From contig CYKH01001991.1 in assembly GCA_001460835.1 (NCBI GenBank), forward strand, positions 1 through 34,539: a DNA stretch of 34,539 nucleotides, given 5' to 3'. The position numbers and the translations under genes are program-made. The notes beneath the pieces are model-generated. The model was not told where the DNA came from and did not search any database. It was given only the letters and a program-made list of their open reading frames with translations. Below, piece by piece: positions 16,083 to 26,098 of this stretch; position 1 is the first letter of the stretch; each line of letters begins with the position of its first letter. The DNA comes from Bodo saltans (taxonomy: Eukaryota; Euglenozoa; Kinetoplastea; Eubodonida; Bodonidae).

Positions 16083-17201
16083 ACACGTCTTTGTGACCTC
16101 TGTGATGTCACAATCACCGAGGATGGGGAGGAGTAGGTGTTTCTTTTCTTTTATTCGTTTCAGATCATTAAAAACAATTGAAAACAATTTGTTGCAGAGA
16201 AAAATGAGGTCGAGGCTGTTTTCTGCGTTAACCTTCGCGCGAAACTAGTTTTTGCTCTTGCGGCCTTTTTTTCACCTTTTCTGCCTGGCAAGAAAAAGGT
16301 CTTGGGTATTATTACATCTTGCGATGTGTGTCGCTTGGGTCGCAATGCTTGCGCCGCCACACATTCGTGCCTGCCCATCGCCTTATTTTTTTCTTACCAA
16401 ATCAAAAGCATTTGAGAGGGATGAAAGAGGTTCGTGATCGAAACGGCGTGGAAACCATATGAAGATGCGTAAGTGCGGCGAAACAGTAGGATTGGTTTCT
16501 TTGTACTGAATCAATGAACAAACAAAAAAACAAACAAGACAAAACACACCACAAAAAAATACAATTGAAACAAAAACAAAGCAAAATTAAATCCACTGGG
16601 AATCAGACCTTCGAGTTGCCGCACAACTATTACCGCTTCATCGTCCTTTGTACTATTCATTTTCCTGCACATCATTTTGTTACCCCTTCCCCATCAACCT
16701 CTTCCTCCCCCGCTTTTGTTCGTGATCCCTACTACTTTCCAATTTTGTTTTTTACCTCGTATTCATTACTTCTTCTCGTGTTTTGCTCGGCAAAAATAAA
16801 AGAAGGTATGCATCTTTTGTGAAACGCAAGTTCCGCTAGAAACGCAGACCTTTTCTTGCAGCGCGTGTCTTCTTTTTTGCCGAAACATTTCCCCAGTGAA
16901 AGCAGGGAACGAGGAGAGGAGAAGTGATGATGAGAGAAACAAAAAGACGAGGAATTTTTGCTAAGAGTTTTAAAAAAGCGAGACGCCTTATCCGATTTCC
17001 CTTTGAGGAGTGAAGGTGACAGGCCATTGTCAAAAGCAAATTCAGAAAACAGTCAAACCAACACAAAAGGGTCTCACCAAAAAACAACGCAAAAATACAC
17101 CCGTAACTGTTCCATGAAAGCAATTTGAATTACTTCGTAGGTTCCCTTCGTCACCTCGTTATCCCCCAACAAGAGTTTTAAAGAGAGAGGAACATAATCA
17201 T
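16083..17201 (+). other. Intergenic region of about 1.1 kb
   Basis: No supported gene. The segment 16510-16590 is A/C-rich and nearly free of G and T, followed by T/C-rich DNA at 16640-16770. Short frames show only low-complexity translation. A pyrimidine-rich stretch at 17141-17168 followed by AG at 17172-17173 is the likely splice acceptor of the next gene. Confidence 0.5.
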
Positions 17202-17810
17202 ATGAAAGCTGCCGTTACCCTTGGAAAACTGCTTCCCCTCACAGAGTATCCTGCTGTGGTGCAGCGACTCGCCTCCGAAGCGGTTCGTGTTAGCAGTAAC
17301 GCATACGCCCCGTATTCTCTGTTCACTGTTGGTGCTGCACTTCTCCATGAGGAGGCTAACGGCACTGATGACGTCAGCATTACTGCTGGCTGCAATTACG
17401 AAAACTGTGTGTACCAGAGTTCATGTGCAGAGCGTTGCGCGATTCTTACCGCCAACGCGCAAGGAAAGCGCTGTGCCTCCGCGATTGCTGTGTACGGCCG
17501 AAGCATCAAAGCGGACGTGCCAAATCCTCCGTTTGACGCGTTGTGCACGCCTTGTGGCGTGTGCCGTCAATTCCTCGTCGAAATCTCACAACTCTCAGAG
17601 CTAGACTTGGATATCGTGCTCGTCTCGTTCGACACGAAGCACGCCAAGGTCGTGAAGCTCTCGACGATGCTGCCGGAAAATTTTGGTCCGAAGGACCTTG
17701 GCATGAATATCAGTCAATGGAGCCGCGGTAACTCAGCTGCCTCCACGCCGTGCAAGCGTGCCCGTGACGACGCTCCCGCAACTGTTGCCGCAACGTTGAG
17801 CACAAACTAG
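17202..17810 (+). CDS. Cytidine deaminase
   Basis: 202 residues. Converts cytidine and deoxycytidine to uridine forms in pyrimidine salvage. The order of motifs is canonical: NAYAPYSLFTVGAALL (substrate-binding N-terminal strand), GCNYENC, the zinc and proton-shuttle motif C75-A-E77-R, and PCGVCRQF with zinc cysteines C118 and C121. The first zinc ligand is Cys, as in the homotetrameric short-form enzyme. The usual length is about 130-150; the extra 50 C-terminal residues are Ser/Ala-rich with a basic patch (CKRARDD) and are probably disordered. The start is the first ATG after the predicted splice acceptor. Confidence 0.92.
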   Translation: MKAAVTLGKLLPLTEYPAVVQRLASEAVRVSSNAYAPYSLFTVGAALLHEEANGTDDVSITAGCNYENCVYQSSCAERCAILTANAQGKRCASAIAVYGRSIKADVPNPPFDALCTPCGVCRQFLVEISQLSELDLDIVLVSFDTKHAKVVKLSTMLPENFGPKDLGMNISQWSRGNSAASTPCKRARDDAPATVAATLSTN

Positions 17811-17908
17811 AAAATACGCTGCTGTGTGTGTATTGTTGTGTGTGATGCTTTTTGTGCGTGGCGACGCATGTTCTTCGTTTTCACTGAGTTCGCCTATTTG
17901 TGACGAAC

Positions 17909-17972
17909 GCCCTTTCTATCGTGTTTACAGAGGTTTGTCGTCGTTTTTCACAGGTCGTTTTTCAATTTTCAG
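17909..17972 (+). promoter_or_regulatory. Predicted trans-splice acceptor cluster of the DUS3 gene
   Basis: Three pyrimidine-rich stretches each end in CAG (AG at 17929-17930, 17952-17953 and 17971-17972), all upstream of the first ATG at 18000. Alternative acceptor use would only change leader length. Confidence 0.55.
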
Positions 17973-17999
17973 AAGAGGAAAACAAAAGAGGTAAAACGA

Positions 18000-19895
18000 A
18001 TGAGCAATAACGCCGATCTTGTTCACATAGACAATCACGATAGTGCTCAAGGGGAACAGGAGCAACAACAGCAGGTGGAACCCGTGACAACATTGGTCAC
18101 CGAAGCAGCTGTGGACGCAGTTGCGACAGTTGCCGTGGAAGAGATCACACAGCCTGCACAAACGCCAGCGGCGATAGTGGTTGGCCCCGGTGTATGCCCC
18201 GTCAAGGCAGAATTTTTGAGAGCCAACCTTCTCGGACGAGTTGCTCTCGATGCTGATGGGAAGACCCGCGGGATGAACAAAGGCGCTGAGAGACAGCACT
18301 TTGGGTCCACAGAGGGAACGTTGCGCCCTACGTTCGAAGGAGAAGCGAATTTCCTCAACGGTGACGTGCTGAAGCGTGTGAAGGTGGCGATCCGTCTTGG
18401 ACTTCACCCACCGAAGAGAAACCGAGAGTGGGAGACAAACGCCCCTGCTAAGGCTGCTGCTGTCGCACCAGCAACAACAACAGATGCGGCCCCCACGACT
18501 GAGGCAGTGCCACAGGCGCCACTCGATGAGATCACACCGAGTCAAGTCGCAACGCAGTCGACGGTTGAGGTATCACAAACGATTGCCTCGAGCTCAGAAG
18601 CCACAGTCACCCTCTCTTCCGAGGCGTGTGCCGTGGACACCACTGCGCAGGGCAACGAGGAGTCAGTTGCACTCCCTCTTTCCGCAAGCAGCATTCGACA
18701 GGAAAATGCGGCGGCAGAATCAGAAATCTACATCACCCCGCCTGACGTGCTCCGTGAACATGCCGCCCGACGTGACTCCATGTTCCGCAACAAGCTGCTT
18801 CTTGCCCCCCTCACCACTGTAGGGAATCTGCCCTACCGACGCATCTGCGCGGCGTATGGTGCTGATATCACGCTAGGAGAGATGGCGTTGATATACAACT
18901 TAAACCATACTCAGAAGTCTGAGTGGTCCCTACTACGCCGCCACGACTCGGAGAAAGTGTTCGGCTTGCAAGTTGCCGTGTCGCGCCCTAACGATGCCGC
19001 CGTGTTTGCGCAGGCCATCGAGGCATCCGGGTTTTCATATGACTACATTGATATCAACTGCGGATGTCCAGTCGACAAACTCGTGCAAAGCGGCTGTGGC
19101 TGCGGGCTCTGGGAGAAGAAGGGGAAGTTGAGAGAAGTCGTGCAAAATCTTGTGAAGTATCAATCGAAGCCGGTCACGATCAAATGCCGTATTGGTGCCG
19201 ATGAACACTCTCCTACCCTCCACAACCAAATCAACGAGTATGAAGGCTGGGGTGCGAGCGCCGTGACCGTCCACGGTCGTTCCCGCAAACAGCGCTACAC
19301 CAAGTTAGCCAACTGGGCGTACATTGCCCGCGTAGCGCCACTCACGAACCTCCCCTTGATTGGCAACGGGGACGTGATGAGCTACGACGACATTGTCGAG
19401 CGCCGTGCTGCTTATCCAGAGGTGTCATCTACAATGATTGGGCGTGGCGCGTTGATCAAGCCTTGGGTGTTCGAGGAGATTCGCGAGGAAAAGACAATGG
19501 ATATTTCCTCCCATGATCGTTTTGAAATGTTGAAGACGTTTGTGAAACATGGCCTTGCGCATTGGGGTGCCGATGAAAAGGGCATTCTCACGACGAGGAA
19601 GTTCCTGTGCGAGTGGTTATCGTTCTTGTGTCGTTATGTGCCTGTTGGTCTGCTTGAGCGACTTCCCCAGCGTATCAACGAGAGACCGCCCCAATACGTT
19701 GGACGTGATGACCTGGAGACGTTGATGGCGAGCGACAGCGTCACGGACTGGATCAAGATTTCAGAGATGCTTCTTGGTCCTTCGGGTGATAAGTTCCGGT
19801 TCACCCCAAAGCATCGCAGCAACTCGTACGCTTCATCAGGACCTTCAACCGGAGGCGCATCTGCGCAAGCCGATGGTGCAGAGGATGAGGGTTAA
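18000..19895 (+). CDS. DUS3: tRNA-dihydrouridine(47) synthase, DUS3 type
   Basis: 631 residues. FMN- and NADPH-dependent reduction of uridine to dihydrouridine, position 47 in the tRNA variable loop for this subfamily. The N-terminal 180 residues contain the DUS3-associated CPVKAEFLRANLLGR block and an Ala/Thr/Gln-rich spacer. The catalytic TIM barrel begins near residue 263 (RNKLLLAPLTTVGNLPYRR). The catalytic cysteine is C356 in NCGCP; TVHGRSRKQRYTKLANW and GNGDVMSYDD follow. The C-terminal helical domain has RYVPVGLLERLPQRINERPP and WIKISEMLLGP, nearly identical to animal DUS3-like proteins. No CCCH zinc fingers are present, unlike animal and fungal DUS3. The C-terminus is a Ser/Gly-rich tail. 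Identification at subfamily level is very secure. Confidence 0.95.
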   Translation: MSNNADLVHIDNHDSAQGEQEQQQQVEPVTTLVTEAAVDAVATVAVEEITQPAQTPAAIVVGPGVCPVKAEFLRANLLGRVALDADGKTRGMNKGAERQHFGSTEGTLRPTFEGEANFLNGDVLKRVKVAIRLGLHPPKRNREWETNAPAKAAAVAPATTTDAAPTTEAVPQAPLDEITPSQVATQSTVEVSQTIASSSEATVTLSSEACAVDTTAQGNEESVALPLSASSIRQENAAAESEIYITPPDVLREHAARRDSMFRNKLLLAPLTTVGNLPYRRICAAYGADITLGEMALIYNLNHTQKSEWSLLRRHDSEKVFGLQVAVSRPNDAAVFAQAIEASGFSYDYIDINCGCPVDKLVQSGCGCGLWEKKGKLREVVQNLVKYQSKPVTIKCRIGADEHSPTLHNQINEYEGWGASAVTVHGRSRKQRYTKLANWAYIARVAPLTNLPLIGNGDVMSYDDIVERRAAYPEVSSTMIGRGALIKPWVFEEIREEKTMDISSHDRFEMLKTFVKHGLAHWGADEKGILTTRKFLCEWLSFLCRYVPVGLLERLPQRINERPPQYVGRDDLETLMASDSVTDWIKISEMLLGPSGDKFRFTPKHRSNSYASSGPSTGGASAQADGAEDEG

Positions 19896-20080
19896 CAAAA
19901 ATGCATCTTGTGGATCGAGCACTCTCTCGCTCTCCCCCTGCAACATAAGAAATTTAACAAACAACGAAGAAGAAGCGAAACGAAGAGAAACCAAACATCG
20001 TTTTTGTTTGCACATACACAAACATACAGCACACTTTAAACCGCCAGATGTATTGGAATATCAATTTGGATATGAGTTTC

Positions 20081-20105
20081 TTTGATTTGTTTTTCTTTCG
20101 TAAAG
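20081..20105 (+). promoter_or_regulatory. Predicted trans-splice acceptor of the 549-residue protein gene
   Basis: T-rich tract followed by AG at 20104-20105. The first ATG after it is 20139; an in-frame upstream ATG at 20082 lies inside the tract and is therefore not used as the start. Confidence 0.6.
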
Positions 20106-20138
20106 AGTGAGAGTTGGCACTTTTTTAACCAATCAAAA

Positions 20139-21788
20139 ATGTCTGCGAAGACAGTAGCAACGCAAGTTGCAGCAGGATCTGCTGCACTTGCTGCCGCCGC
20201 TCAAGGTGCGATCCCCTACAAGCGCGGCTCCCATTCTCTCGTCGAGCGAAAGCACACCATCGACGGTAAAATTTCAGTGCGTGGCATTGGCGATCGTAAC
20301 ACTTCAGAACTGTCCCACCGCACCTACAAGCCACAAAAGACGTACTTTCAGGTCGCGACGAAACCGAACTTCACCCGTGCCCACCAGGAGCTGCACTACC
20401 AATTTTACAACTTGGAAACGAAGCTCATTTGGAAAGCATTTGATCTTCCAGAGTTGATTGGCATCCTTCTGCACGATGAGACGATTAAAGGCAATGACAA
20501 TATGTACTCACAGGAGTTCTTGGATGCGGCGGAACATTGGCTGACAGAAGCACGCTATTGGCGTTGCTTAGGAATTTCGAAGCCGTTTTTTAATAACGGT
20601 ACGCTTCGCGCACATTGCTGGGAGGACAACGGCGCACAGACTGGAACGATTCGAGTATCCGCTGCGATGAGGCACGCGTTGATGGACCTCGAGCGTGCTG
20701 TTCGTCGGCGTGAACTTGGCCTCGATCCCAACTACCTATGGGACAAGTGGGGACCGTCTGGTTTCGTCGATGGCTCAAAATCTGACTTCCTCCCTCGTTT
20801 CCGGCAGAACCCGTACCTTGACCCCGACGGCGTGGATGTGACAGAGTTAGATGTAGCCCCCTTCAACACGCACGAGCAAATCAGAGAACGGTACTGGGAC
20901 TTGATTGTTCCAAATGTCGCCGCAGTGGAGGGGTGCTTCTTAGCCGTAGGCCATGGGCCTCTGCAGTTGGAGGACTTACCATCACAGCGGATTCGAGATC
21001 TGTACTTGAACCTGAACAAAGGTTCCACCGTGTCATCGAAAATCTCTCCGGACGATATGCGCACGCTCATCTACTTATCCGCATCTCCAGATCTTTTGGA
21101 TCAACTCGGCGCTGCGGAGTCATGGGCGGACGTCACGGAGGCGGTTCGTGGCATTGCTGAGGAAAATAACATCAAAGTCGATGCCGCACGCATGCTGACC
21201 AACACACGACACGACGCCGAACGTGTGCGTCGATTCTACGAAGAGAAATGCGGGTACTTGGACTTCATGAACACCAGTGACAAAGAAATCACCGCGTCTG
21301 TGCTTAGCTACGTTCGCAGCCTTCGAGGTCTGATGTACAGCGGCGAGGAGGGTAACGCGTCGTCCTCAGCGTGGGCTCGGCCTCTAGCGGAGTGCACCAG
21401 CGACCACGAAATGTTTACTGTTCTTGGCAAGACAGCGTACCACGCGTACCGCCTCACGGAGGACTTAATCTTAGACAAGCGGCGACGCATGTGGTCCTCT
21501 CGATTTGCAGGAGAAGCCAATGAGGAGTCGTCGCTCGACTACTTGCTGGAGAACTTCGGCAAACGCCCCGAACGCCAGCGTCACGCTTCCAGCATGGGTA
21601 CCGAGTTCGATAGGGAGCAAGAGCCAATTCAACGCACCGTGCAGCGCCGTGTGCTGGACTCCGACAAGACCTCGACATTGGCAGATGCACGTAGGACCAA
21701 AGGTCGCGTGTTCAACAAAAGCCGCAACTCTGCATTCTCCATGCTGCACGAAAAACAGATGCAGAACACTGCCTATGGTGTGTATTAG
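20139..21788 (+). CDS. Conserved-looking protein of unknown function, 549 residues
   Basis: I do not recognise this protein. Residues 1-25 are Ala/Ser/Lys-rich without acidic residues (MSAKTVATQVAAGSAALAAA), which could be a mitochondrial import sequence. The rest is compact, with balanced composition and many aromatic residues (HYQFYNLETKLIWKAF, WLTEARYWRCLGISKPFF, LDPNYLWDKWGPSGF), so it is a folded globular protein, probably mostly helical, with no membrane span. The C-terminal 80 residues are Arg-rich and look disordered. Low-repeat, structured composition and size would fit a kinetoplastid-specific mitochondrial protein such as a ribosome- or RNA-associated factor, but this is a guess. 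A flagellar structural protein is an alternative. Confidence 0.85.
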   Translation: MSAKTVATQVAAGSAALAAAAQGAIPYKRGSHSLVERKHTIDGKISVRGIGDRNTSELSHRTYKPQKTYFQVATKPNFTRAHQELHYQFYNLETKLIWKAFDLPELIGILLHDETIKGNDNMYSQEFLDAAEHWLTEARYWRCLGISKPFFNNGTLRAHCWEDNGAQTGTIRVSAAMRHALMDLERAVRRRELGLDPNYLWDKWGPSGFVDGSKSDFLPRFRQNPYLDPDGVDVTELDVAPFNTHEQIRERYWDLIVPNVAAVEGCFLAVGHGPLQLEDLPSQRIRDLYLNLNKGSTVSSKISPDDMRTLIYLSASPDLLDQLGAAESWADVTEAVRGIAEENNIKVDAARMLTNTRHDAERVRRFYEEKCGYLDFMNTSDKEITASVLSYVRSLRGLMYSGEEGNASSSAWARPLAECTSDHEMFTVLGKTAYHAYRLTEDLILDKRRRMWSSRFAGEANEESSLDYLLENFGKRPERQRHASSMGTEFDREQEPIQRTVQRRVLDSDKTSTLADARRTKGRVFNKSRNSAFSMLHEKQMQNTAYGVY

Positions 21789-22095
21789 TGTTCTGTCGAT
21801 CCTTTTCCAAGCGCACTGGGGAACACGAAGAAGAAGAAGACGAGCACACACAGGAGAACACAGAGGAAAGAAATGGAGGCCGATTGCGGGAATGTGCGTG
21901 TGCGGGTTTGGAGCGATGGCTGCATCACTTCAAATTGCACAAAAGTGGTATTTTGGCTCTGGCCATTCACCGCAACAACAACAAACGTCGCTTACAAAAG
22001 TGCAAGAATGACAAGGCACGGCGCGGTTCCAATGCTCGCTTTTTCCTTTTTCTTTTTTTTTCTTTTTTGACAAGTGAGCAATCGTTTCATCAAAA
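21789..22095 (+). other. Intergenic region before the large coiled-coil protein
   Basis: No supported gene. A T/C tract at 22040-22068 followed by AG at 22073-22074 is a strong predicted splice acceptor, from which 22096 is the first ATG. Confidence 0.6.
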
Positions 22096-25000
22096 ATGTT
22101 GCAACGCAGCACAAGCAGCAGCAGCAGTAGAAGAAGCGACGACACAAGCTCTTCATCGAGTGACAGTAGAAGTCGTTCGCCGAGCACCAACAACAACAGG
22201 AGTCGACAGTCAAGTGTTTCACGAGGGCACAGAAGTAGTCAAGGGAGCCCGCAAAGGAGAAGTTCCTCAGAAGTTGTGAAACCGGCTGATGATGACGATG
22301 GCGTTGCTGCTGCTGCTGTGGCATCGTTGTCCCCTAGGTCTCCTTCTTCTGGAAAAGCCAGCTCAAAGGAAGTAGGGTCTCCTCCATCGATCCATAATTA
22401 TCAAGACGTCGACGCTGCAGTAGGCACTGGCAGCTCCCCACAAATTCATGCGGCATCGTCACCATCAGCACCCTCGTCGCCAACGGAGTCTGCTGTGAGA
22501 TCGAGCATTGGTGCGGCCAACAACAACGCACTGCCGTCAGGTGCGCCATCAGGAGGAGCATTAGGGCCGTCGGTTGCTGCCGACTCGTCTCGTGACACAG
22601 ACGAAGGAGAAGAGGAGACGGTCAGTATCAACCCAGACGTGCAAAGCGTCATCAGTGGAGGACGAGTGTCTCAGCGTTACGACGCGGGCGGTGACGACGA
22701 AGACGACGATGACAACGATCTACACGCTTTTGATAATAGTCACAGTCGCCGTCGCCTCTCAAATAGCAACCACAACAACATCGACAGAGGACAACTGCAA
22801 CTTGTTGCTGGTGGTGGAGATGCCTCCCGCAGCTCCAATAATGAAAGAGAGGCGAATGATGAAGAAGATGCATCGTCACCCTCATCAGCGGGACGATCAT
22901 TATTTGATGACGCCGTCCCCCCACCGTATTCGGATGAACCACAGGACGCATTCTACTCTGCAACGCCTGAGCGCCCGCCGAATGCACACAACGGTGACGG
23001 CGACGCATCCCTCCATCCTACACTCAGTGCTTTACTGAGTGGGAACGTCGCAGCGAGCGGATCTGGCTCGACACCGAAACTTCGCCGCAAATCACGGTCC
23101 CCACAGCACCAAACCGCCCAACAGGAATCTGCAGCGGCCGCCGCTGCAAAAGCGGTGATTCATCAAAACACGCTCGAGGCGGCGTTTTTAGCAGAGTACA
23201 TCTTTGTGCATCGCCTTGCTGCGCACTCACCTAACGCACTCGAACTTCTTTTCTTGGAAGAAACGGCGCGTCACACAGCGCTGCGGGAGACTCAAGCCTC
23301 CATTGATGACTGCCTTGAGGGCATGTCGGAGTTTGTGGTGTGGTATCAGTTGGAGTGGGATCGGAAGCGTCGATCGGAGGTGCTCATGCGCGAAGTGTTT
23401 CTTCCAGACCATCCTCATCAGCTTCCAGCTGCCGTTGTGCCACCAACCGTTGGGAGTCCTGCTGGAGGAGGAGTGGCTGTGACAATGGGGGTGGGACAGT
23501 CAGCTCTGCCAGTGGGCGGCAAGCGTAGAACAGGTGAGGGTTCTGTTGTCGGAGGCGCAAAACGGGCCACGGCATTAGCCTCACCTGCACTTGCAGGGGC
23601 GAAATCCGCGAAGCACGTTTCTCCACGACGAGCAGCTGCCGTAGTACAGAGCCAACAACACCAGCAGCAGCACTTGGCACCACACCACTTGGTCGCCCTG
23701 CACAATCATCGCCGTGACGTGAATTGCTCCCCCATTGTTGCCGGTAGTTCCGTAGACCTTGAACGGTTTCTGCAAGGTATCACGACAGCAGAAGTGAGCG
23801 GCGATGATGCAGACGGCACGTCTGCAGCCAAGGGTGCAAGTGGGGCAATCAGTAAGGATCAAAGCGTCGTTGGTATTCTCGCAACGGAGCGCAAGCTTCT
23901 CCTTGAAGATGAATCAGCTCTAGGGACTGAGGACAGCTCTTCTCCCCAACGGAACGGAAAACGTCGTCTTTCATTTGAGGCGACGGGAGACAACAACAGA
24001 GGGGATGGCGCCGGTGCATCGCCGACGTCGGTGATGCTGGGCAGTCCAGGCAACGCGAGTATGAACGGCGGCATCATGTTGCCAGAGGTGCTCTCGTCAA
24101 AAAGGCAACAGCCCGGTGGTGGTGGCCACCTCCACCGACGAAGCGGCTCGTTGTCGATTTCACTTCACGATGACAGTCAAGACGATCACCAGCTGGCGTC
24201 CTCTGGGAGTGGTGTTGTGCTTCACGAAGTCTCTTCGTCGCCTGTTGTTGCTACCAGCTCCCAACAACAGAAACATGTGACTGTTGCAAACGCAAAGCTT
24301 CACATGTTCGGAGGCCACATTTCACCCACTCTCCACCACAGTAGCAACCACCTCGGAGCGAGTGGAGGCCGCATGCCACTCCCGCCCAAAGATATCGACA
24401 GTGCGATGTCGTTGCTACATAGTTTAACGGAGGAGAGCTCATCGTCACCTATCCGTGGGTTGGGGGGCTCGGGATCAGTGGCGTCGCCGAAAATGTCGTC
24501 GGTTGCGCAACTCCGAGCCAGCGTAGACGAGGCCCGTCACACTGATGCTGATGGTCTTGGTGCGGTCTCGCCAACCTTGCACATGTCATGGGCCCAAAGT
24601 TGTGACGAAGAGGACGACGAGCGTGATCTTCCAGATCCCTTTCAGCTGTCCCCATCAGGCAACGAGCATCTCACTGCGGAATCTCAGAATCTGAAAGAAA
24701 AAGGGAAGAAGCCAAAGGGAAAGAACCTTACCACTGCAGACAATGAACCTGCACCCCCATCCGCATTTTCAGGAATGAACAGCTCCGCAGCGCAGCAAAA
24801 GGCTCTCAAGGTGAGAATGATACACAACATCGAGCGCCGCATTGAGGCCGCGAAGAATTCACTTCGTGGTGCGACGCCGCAACTGTTGGGGTGCGCTCGA
24901 AGGCTGATGGAGCTGGAACGAGACGCGTCAAAGGTGCGACACGAGAACGCAGAGTTGGAGGCGAAGTATTTGGAATCTCGCCAAACTGTCATTGAATTCC

Positions 25001-25761
25001 AACAGCAGACAGGCTTTCGTAACGAAGCTGAACTGGACACGCAACTCCATCAAGTGCTGATTGAACATCAAGATCAAATACGTGCCCTGCAAGAGGAGAC
25101 TGCGCTCTGGAAGAAGGCAACCAAGCAAGCAAATTTATTGTCGACCTCGAGCGCGCGAAGAATTCGCCACCTTGAAGACAAAATTGTGGTGCAAAGTGAG
25201 CACCACCTGCGGAGCGGCGACACCGTTCCCCGACTTCAAGATCTCACGAACCGACAACTTCGGTTGTTGGACCATTTAAAGCGCTACATCAGCGCAGAAA
25301 CGATGAGAACTCGGCGGGAGGTGGCACTGGCGGCGGGGAGAAGGCTCCTCAGTGGCAACAACAATCATTTTCAGCGTTCAGAAGAGGGCAGCAGTGATGT
25401 CCTAGCGACACCAAATGATAGCGCTTTTTTGGAATTTAGTGCGGCATCACCAGCTCGAAGGTCGCATCAAGGCGGTGGCGGTAGTGTGTCGCCTAGCAAA
25501 GCTGCTCCCACTGTGTCCACCTCAGCGCTGGCATTAGGCCACGATCGTCGGCATCCCATACAACGAGACGTGTTTCATAGGTTAACGGCCTCCGTGCCGG
25601 CACTCGCCACTGGCGGTGGTGGTGGTGGGTCGTTCTCCCCTTCCCCTCAACAACGTGGAGGGCGGCGAGCAGTGGCGGACGCAGCACCACTCTCGTCGTC
25701 CGTGTTACGGCCTGCTCATGTCGTCGGACATGTTTGGGGTCGCGTCGCAGGAGATACTTAG
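22096..25761 (+). CDS. Large Ser-rich protein with C-terminal coiled coil, function unknown
   Basis: 1221 residues, unrecognised. Most is low-complexity and predicted disordered: an N-terminal Ser/Arg segment (about 1-60, with SRSRSPS-like repeats), then Asp/Ser/Gly-rich and His/Gln-rich stretches. Two islands look folded. Residues about 353-437 are helical (TLEAAFLAEYIFVHRLAAHS, then FVVWYQLEWDRKRRSEVLM). Residues about 905-1085 form a long amphipathic coiled coil (ERRIEAAKNSLRG, LMELERDASKVRHENAELEA, QDQIRALQEETALWKKATK). The combination of disordered scaffold and coiled coil is common in cytoskeletal, basal-body or flagellum-associated proteins of protists, but nothing here proves this. 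The Ser/Arg start could instead suggest an RNA-processing role. Many SP and TP sites would allow heavy phosphorylation. Confidence 0.85.
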   Translation: MLQRSTSSSSSRRSDDTSSSSSDSRSRSPSTNNNRSRQSSVSRGHRSSQGSPQRRSSSEVVKPADDDDGVAAAAVASLSPRSPSSGKASSKEVGSPPSIHNYQDVDAAVGTGSSPQIHAASSPSAPSSPTESAVRSSIGAANNNALPSGAPSGGALGPSVAADSSRDTDEGEEETVSINPDVQSVISGGRVSQRYDAGGDDEDDDDNDLHAFDNSHSRRRLSNSNHNNIDRGQLQLVAGGGDASRSSNNEREANDEEDASSPSSAGRSLFDDAVPPPYSDEPQDAFYSATPERPPNAHNGDGDASLHPTLSALLSGNVAASGSGSTPKLRRKSRSPQHQTAQQESAAAAAAKAVIHQNTLEAAFLAEYIFVHRLAAHSPNALELLFLEETARHTALRETQASIDDCLEGMSEFVVWYQLEWDRKRRSEVLMREVFLPDHPHQLPAAVVPPTVGSPAGGGVAVTMGVGQSALPVGGKRRTGEGSVVGGAKRATALASPALAGAKSAKHVSPRRAAAVVQSQQHQQQHLAPHHLVALHNHRRDVNCSPIVAGSSVDLERFLQGITTAEVSGDDADGTSAAKGASGAISKDQSVVGILATERKLLLEDESALGTEDSSSPQRNGKRRLSFEATGDNNRGDGAGASPTSVMLGSPGNASMNGGIMLPEVLSSKRQQPGGGGHLHRRSGSLSISLHDDSQDDHQLASSGSGVVLHEVSSSPVVATSSQQQKHVTVANAKLHMFGGHISPTLHHSSNHLGASGGRMPLPPKDIDSAMSLLHSLTEESSSSPIRGLGGSGSVASPKMSSVAQLRASVDEARHTDADGLGAVSPTLHMSWAQSCDEEDDERDLPDPFQLSPSGNEHLTAESQNLKEKGKKPKGKNLTTADNEPAPPSAFSGMNSSAAQQKALKVRMIHNIERRIEAAKNSLRGATPQLLGCARRLMELERDASKVRHENAELEAKYLESRQTVIEFQQQTGFRNEAELDTQLHQVLIEHQDQIRALQEETALWKKATKQANLLSTSSARRIRHLEDKIVVQSEHHLRSGDTVPRLQDLTNRQLRLLDHLKRYISAETMRTRREVALAAGRRLLSGNNNHFQRSEEGSSDVLATPNDSAFLEFSAASPARRSHQGGGGSVSPSKAAPTVSTSALALGHDRRHPIQRDVFHRLTASVPALATGGGGGGSFSPSPQQRGGRRAVADAAPLSSSVLRPAHVVGHVWGRVAGDT

Positions 25762-26098
25762 GGGATAGGGGGAACAAGTTTTAGTTTCGAATTTGTACAG
25801 CGTTGAAAGTGACAGTGAGAGACAGTGACGTATCCACAAACAGTTTTTGTTCTTCCATAATGATCGATGTTTACATCCCGCTACCGCACCAATTCCGCAT
25901 TCGTCCGCTACGTCACACACACTTTTGTGATGTTCTTTTGGGTTTGTTTCTTTTGTGGCGCCAAATTCAATCTTGCACCTCATCTCTTTGAATGAAAAGC
26001 CGAACATAGACGATCAATCGCCAACAACAAAAAGGGAAATAACACAACAAAAGAAATACAGGAAACAAAAAAGAGAAAGCAAACCCACCGTCACAAAA
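25762..26098 (+). other. Intergenic region before the BTB-RCC1 gene
   Basis: No supported gene. The T-rich tract 25927-25955 and AG at 25998-25999 make a plausible splice acceptor; the first ATG beyond it is 26099. An in-frame ATG at 25955 lies before the acceptor and would add a lysine-rich, unconserved-looking 48 residues, so it is not used. Confidence 0.55.
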
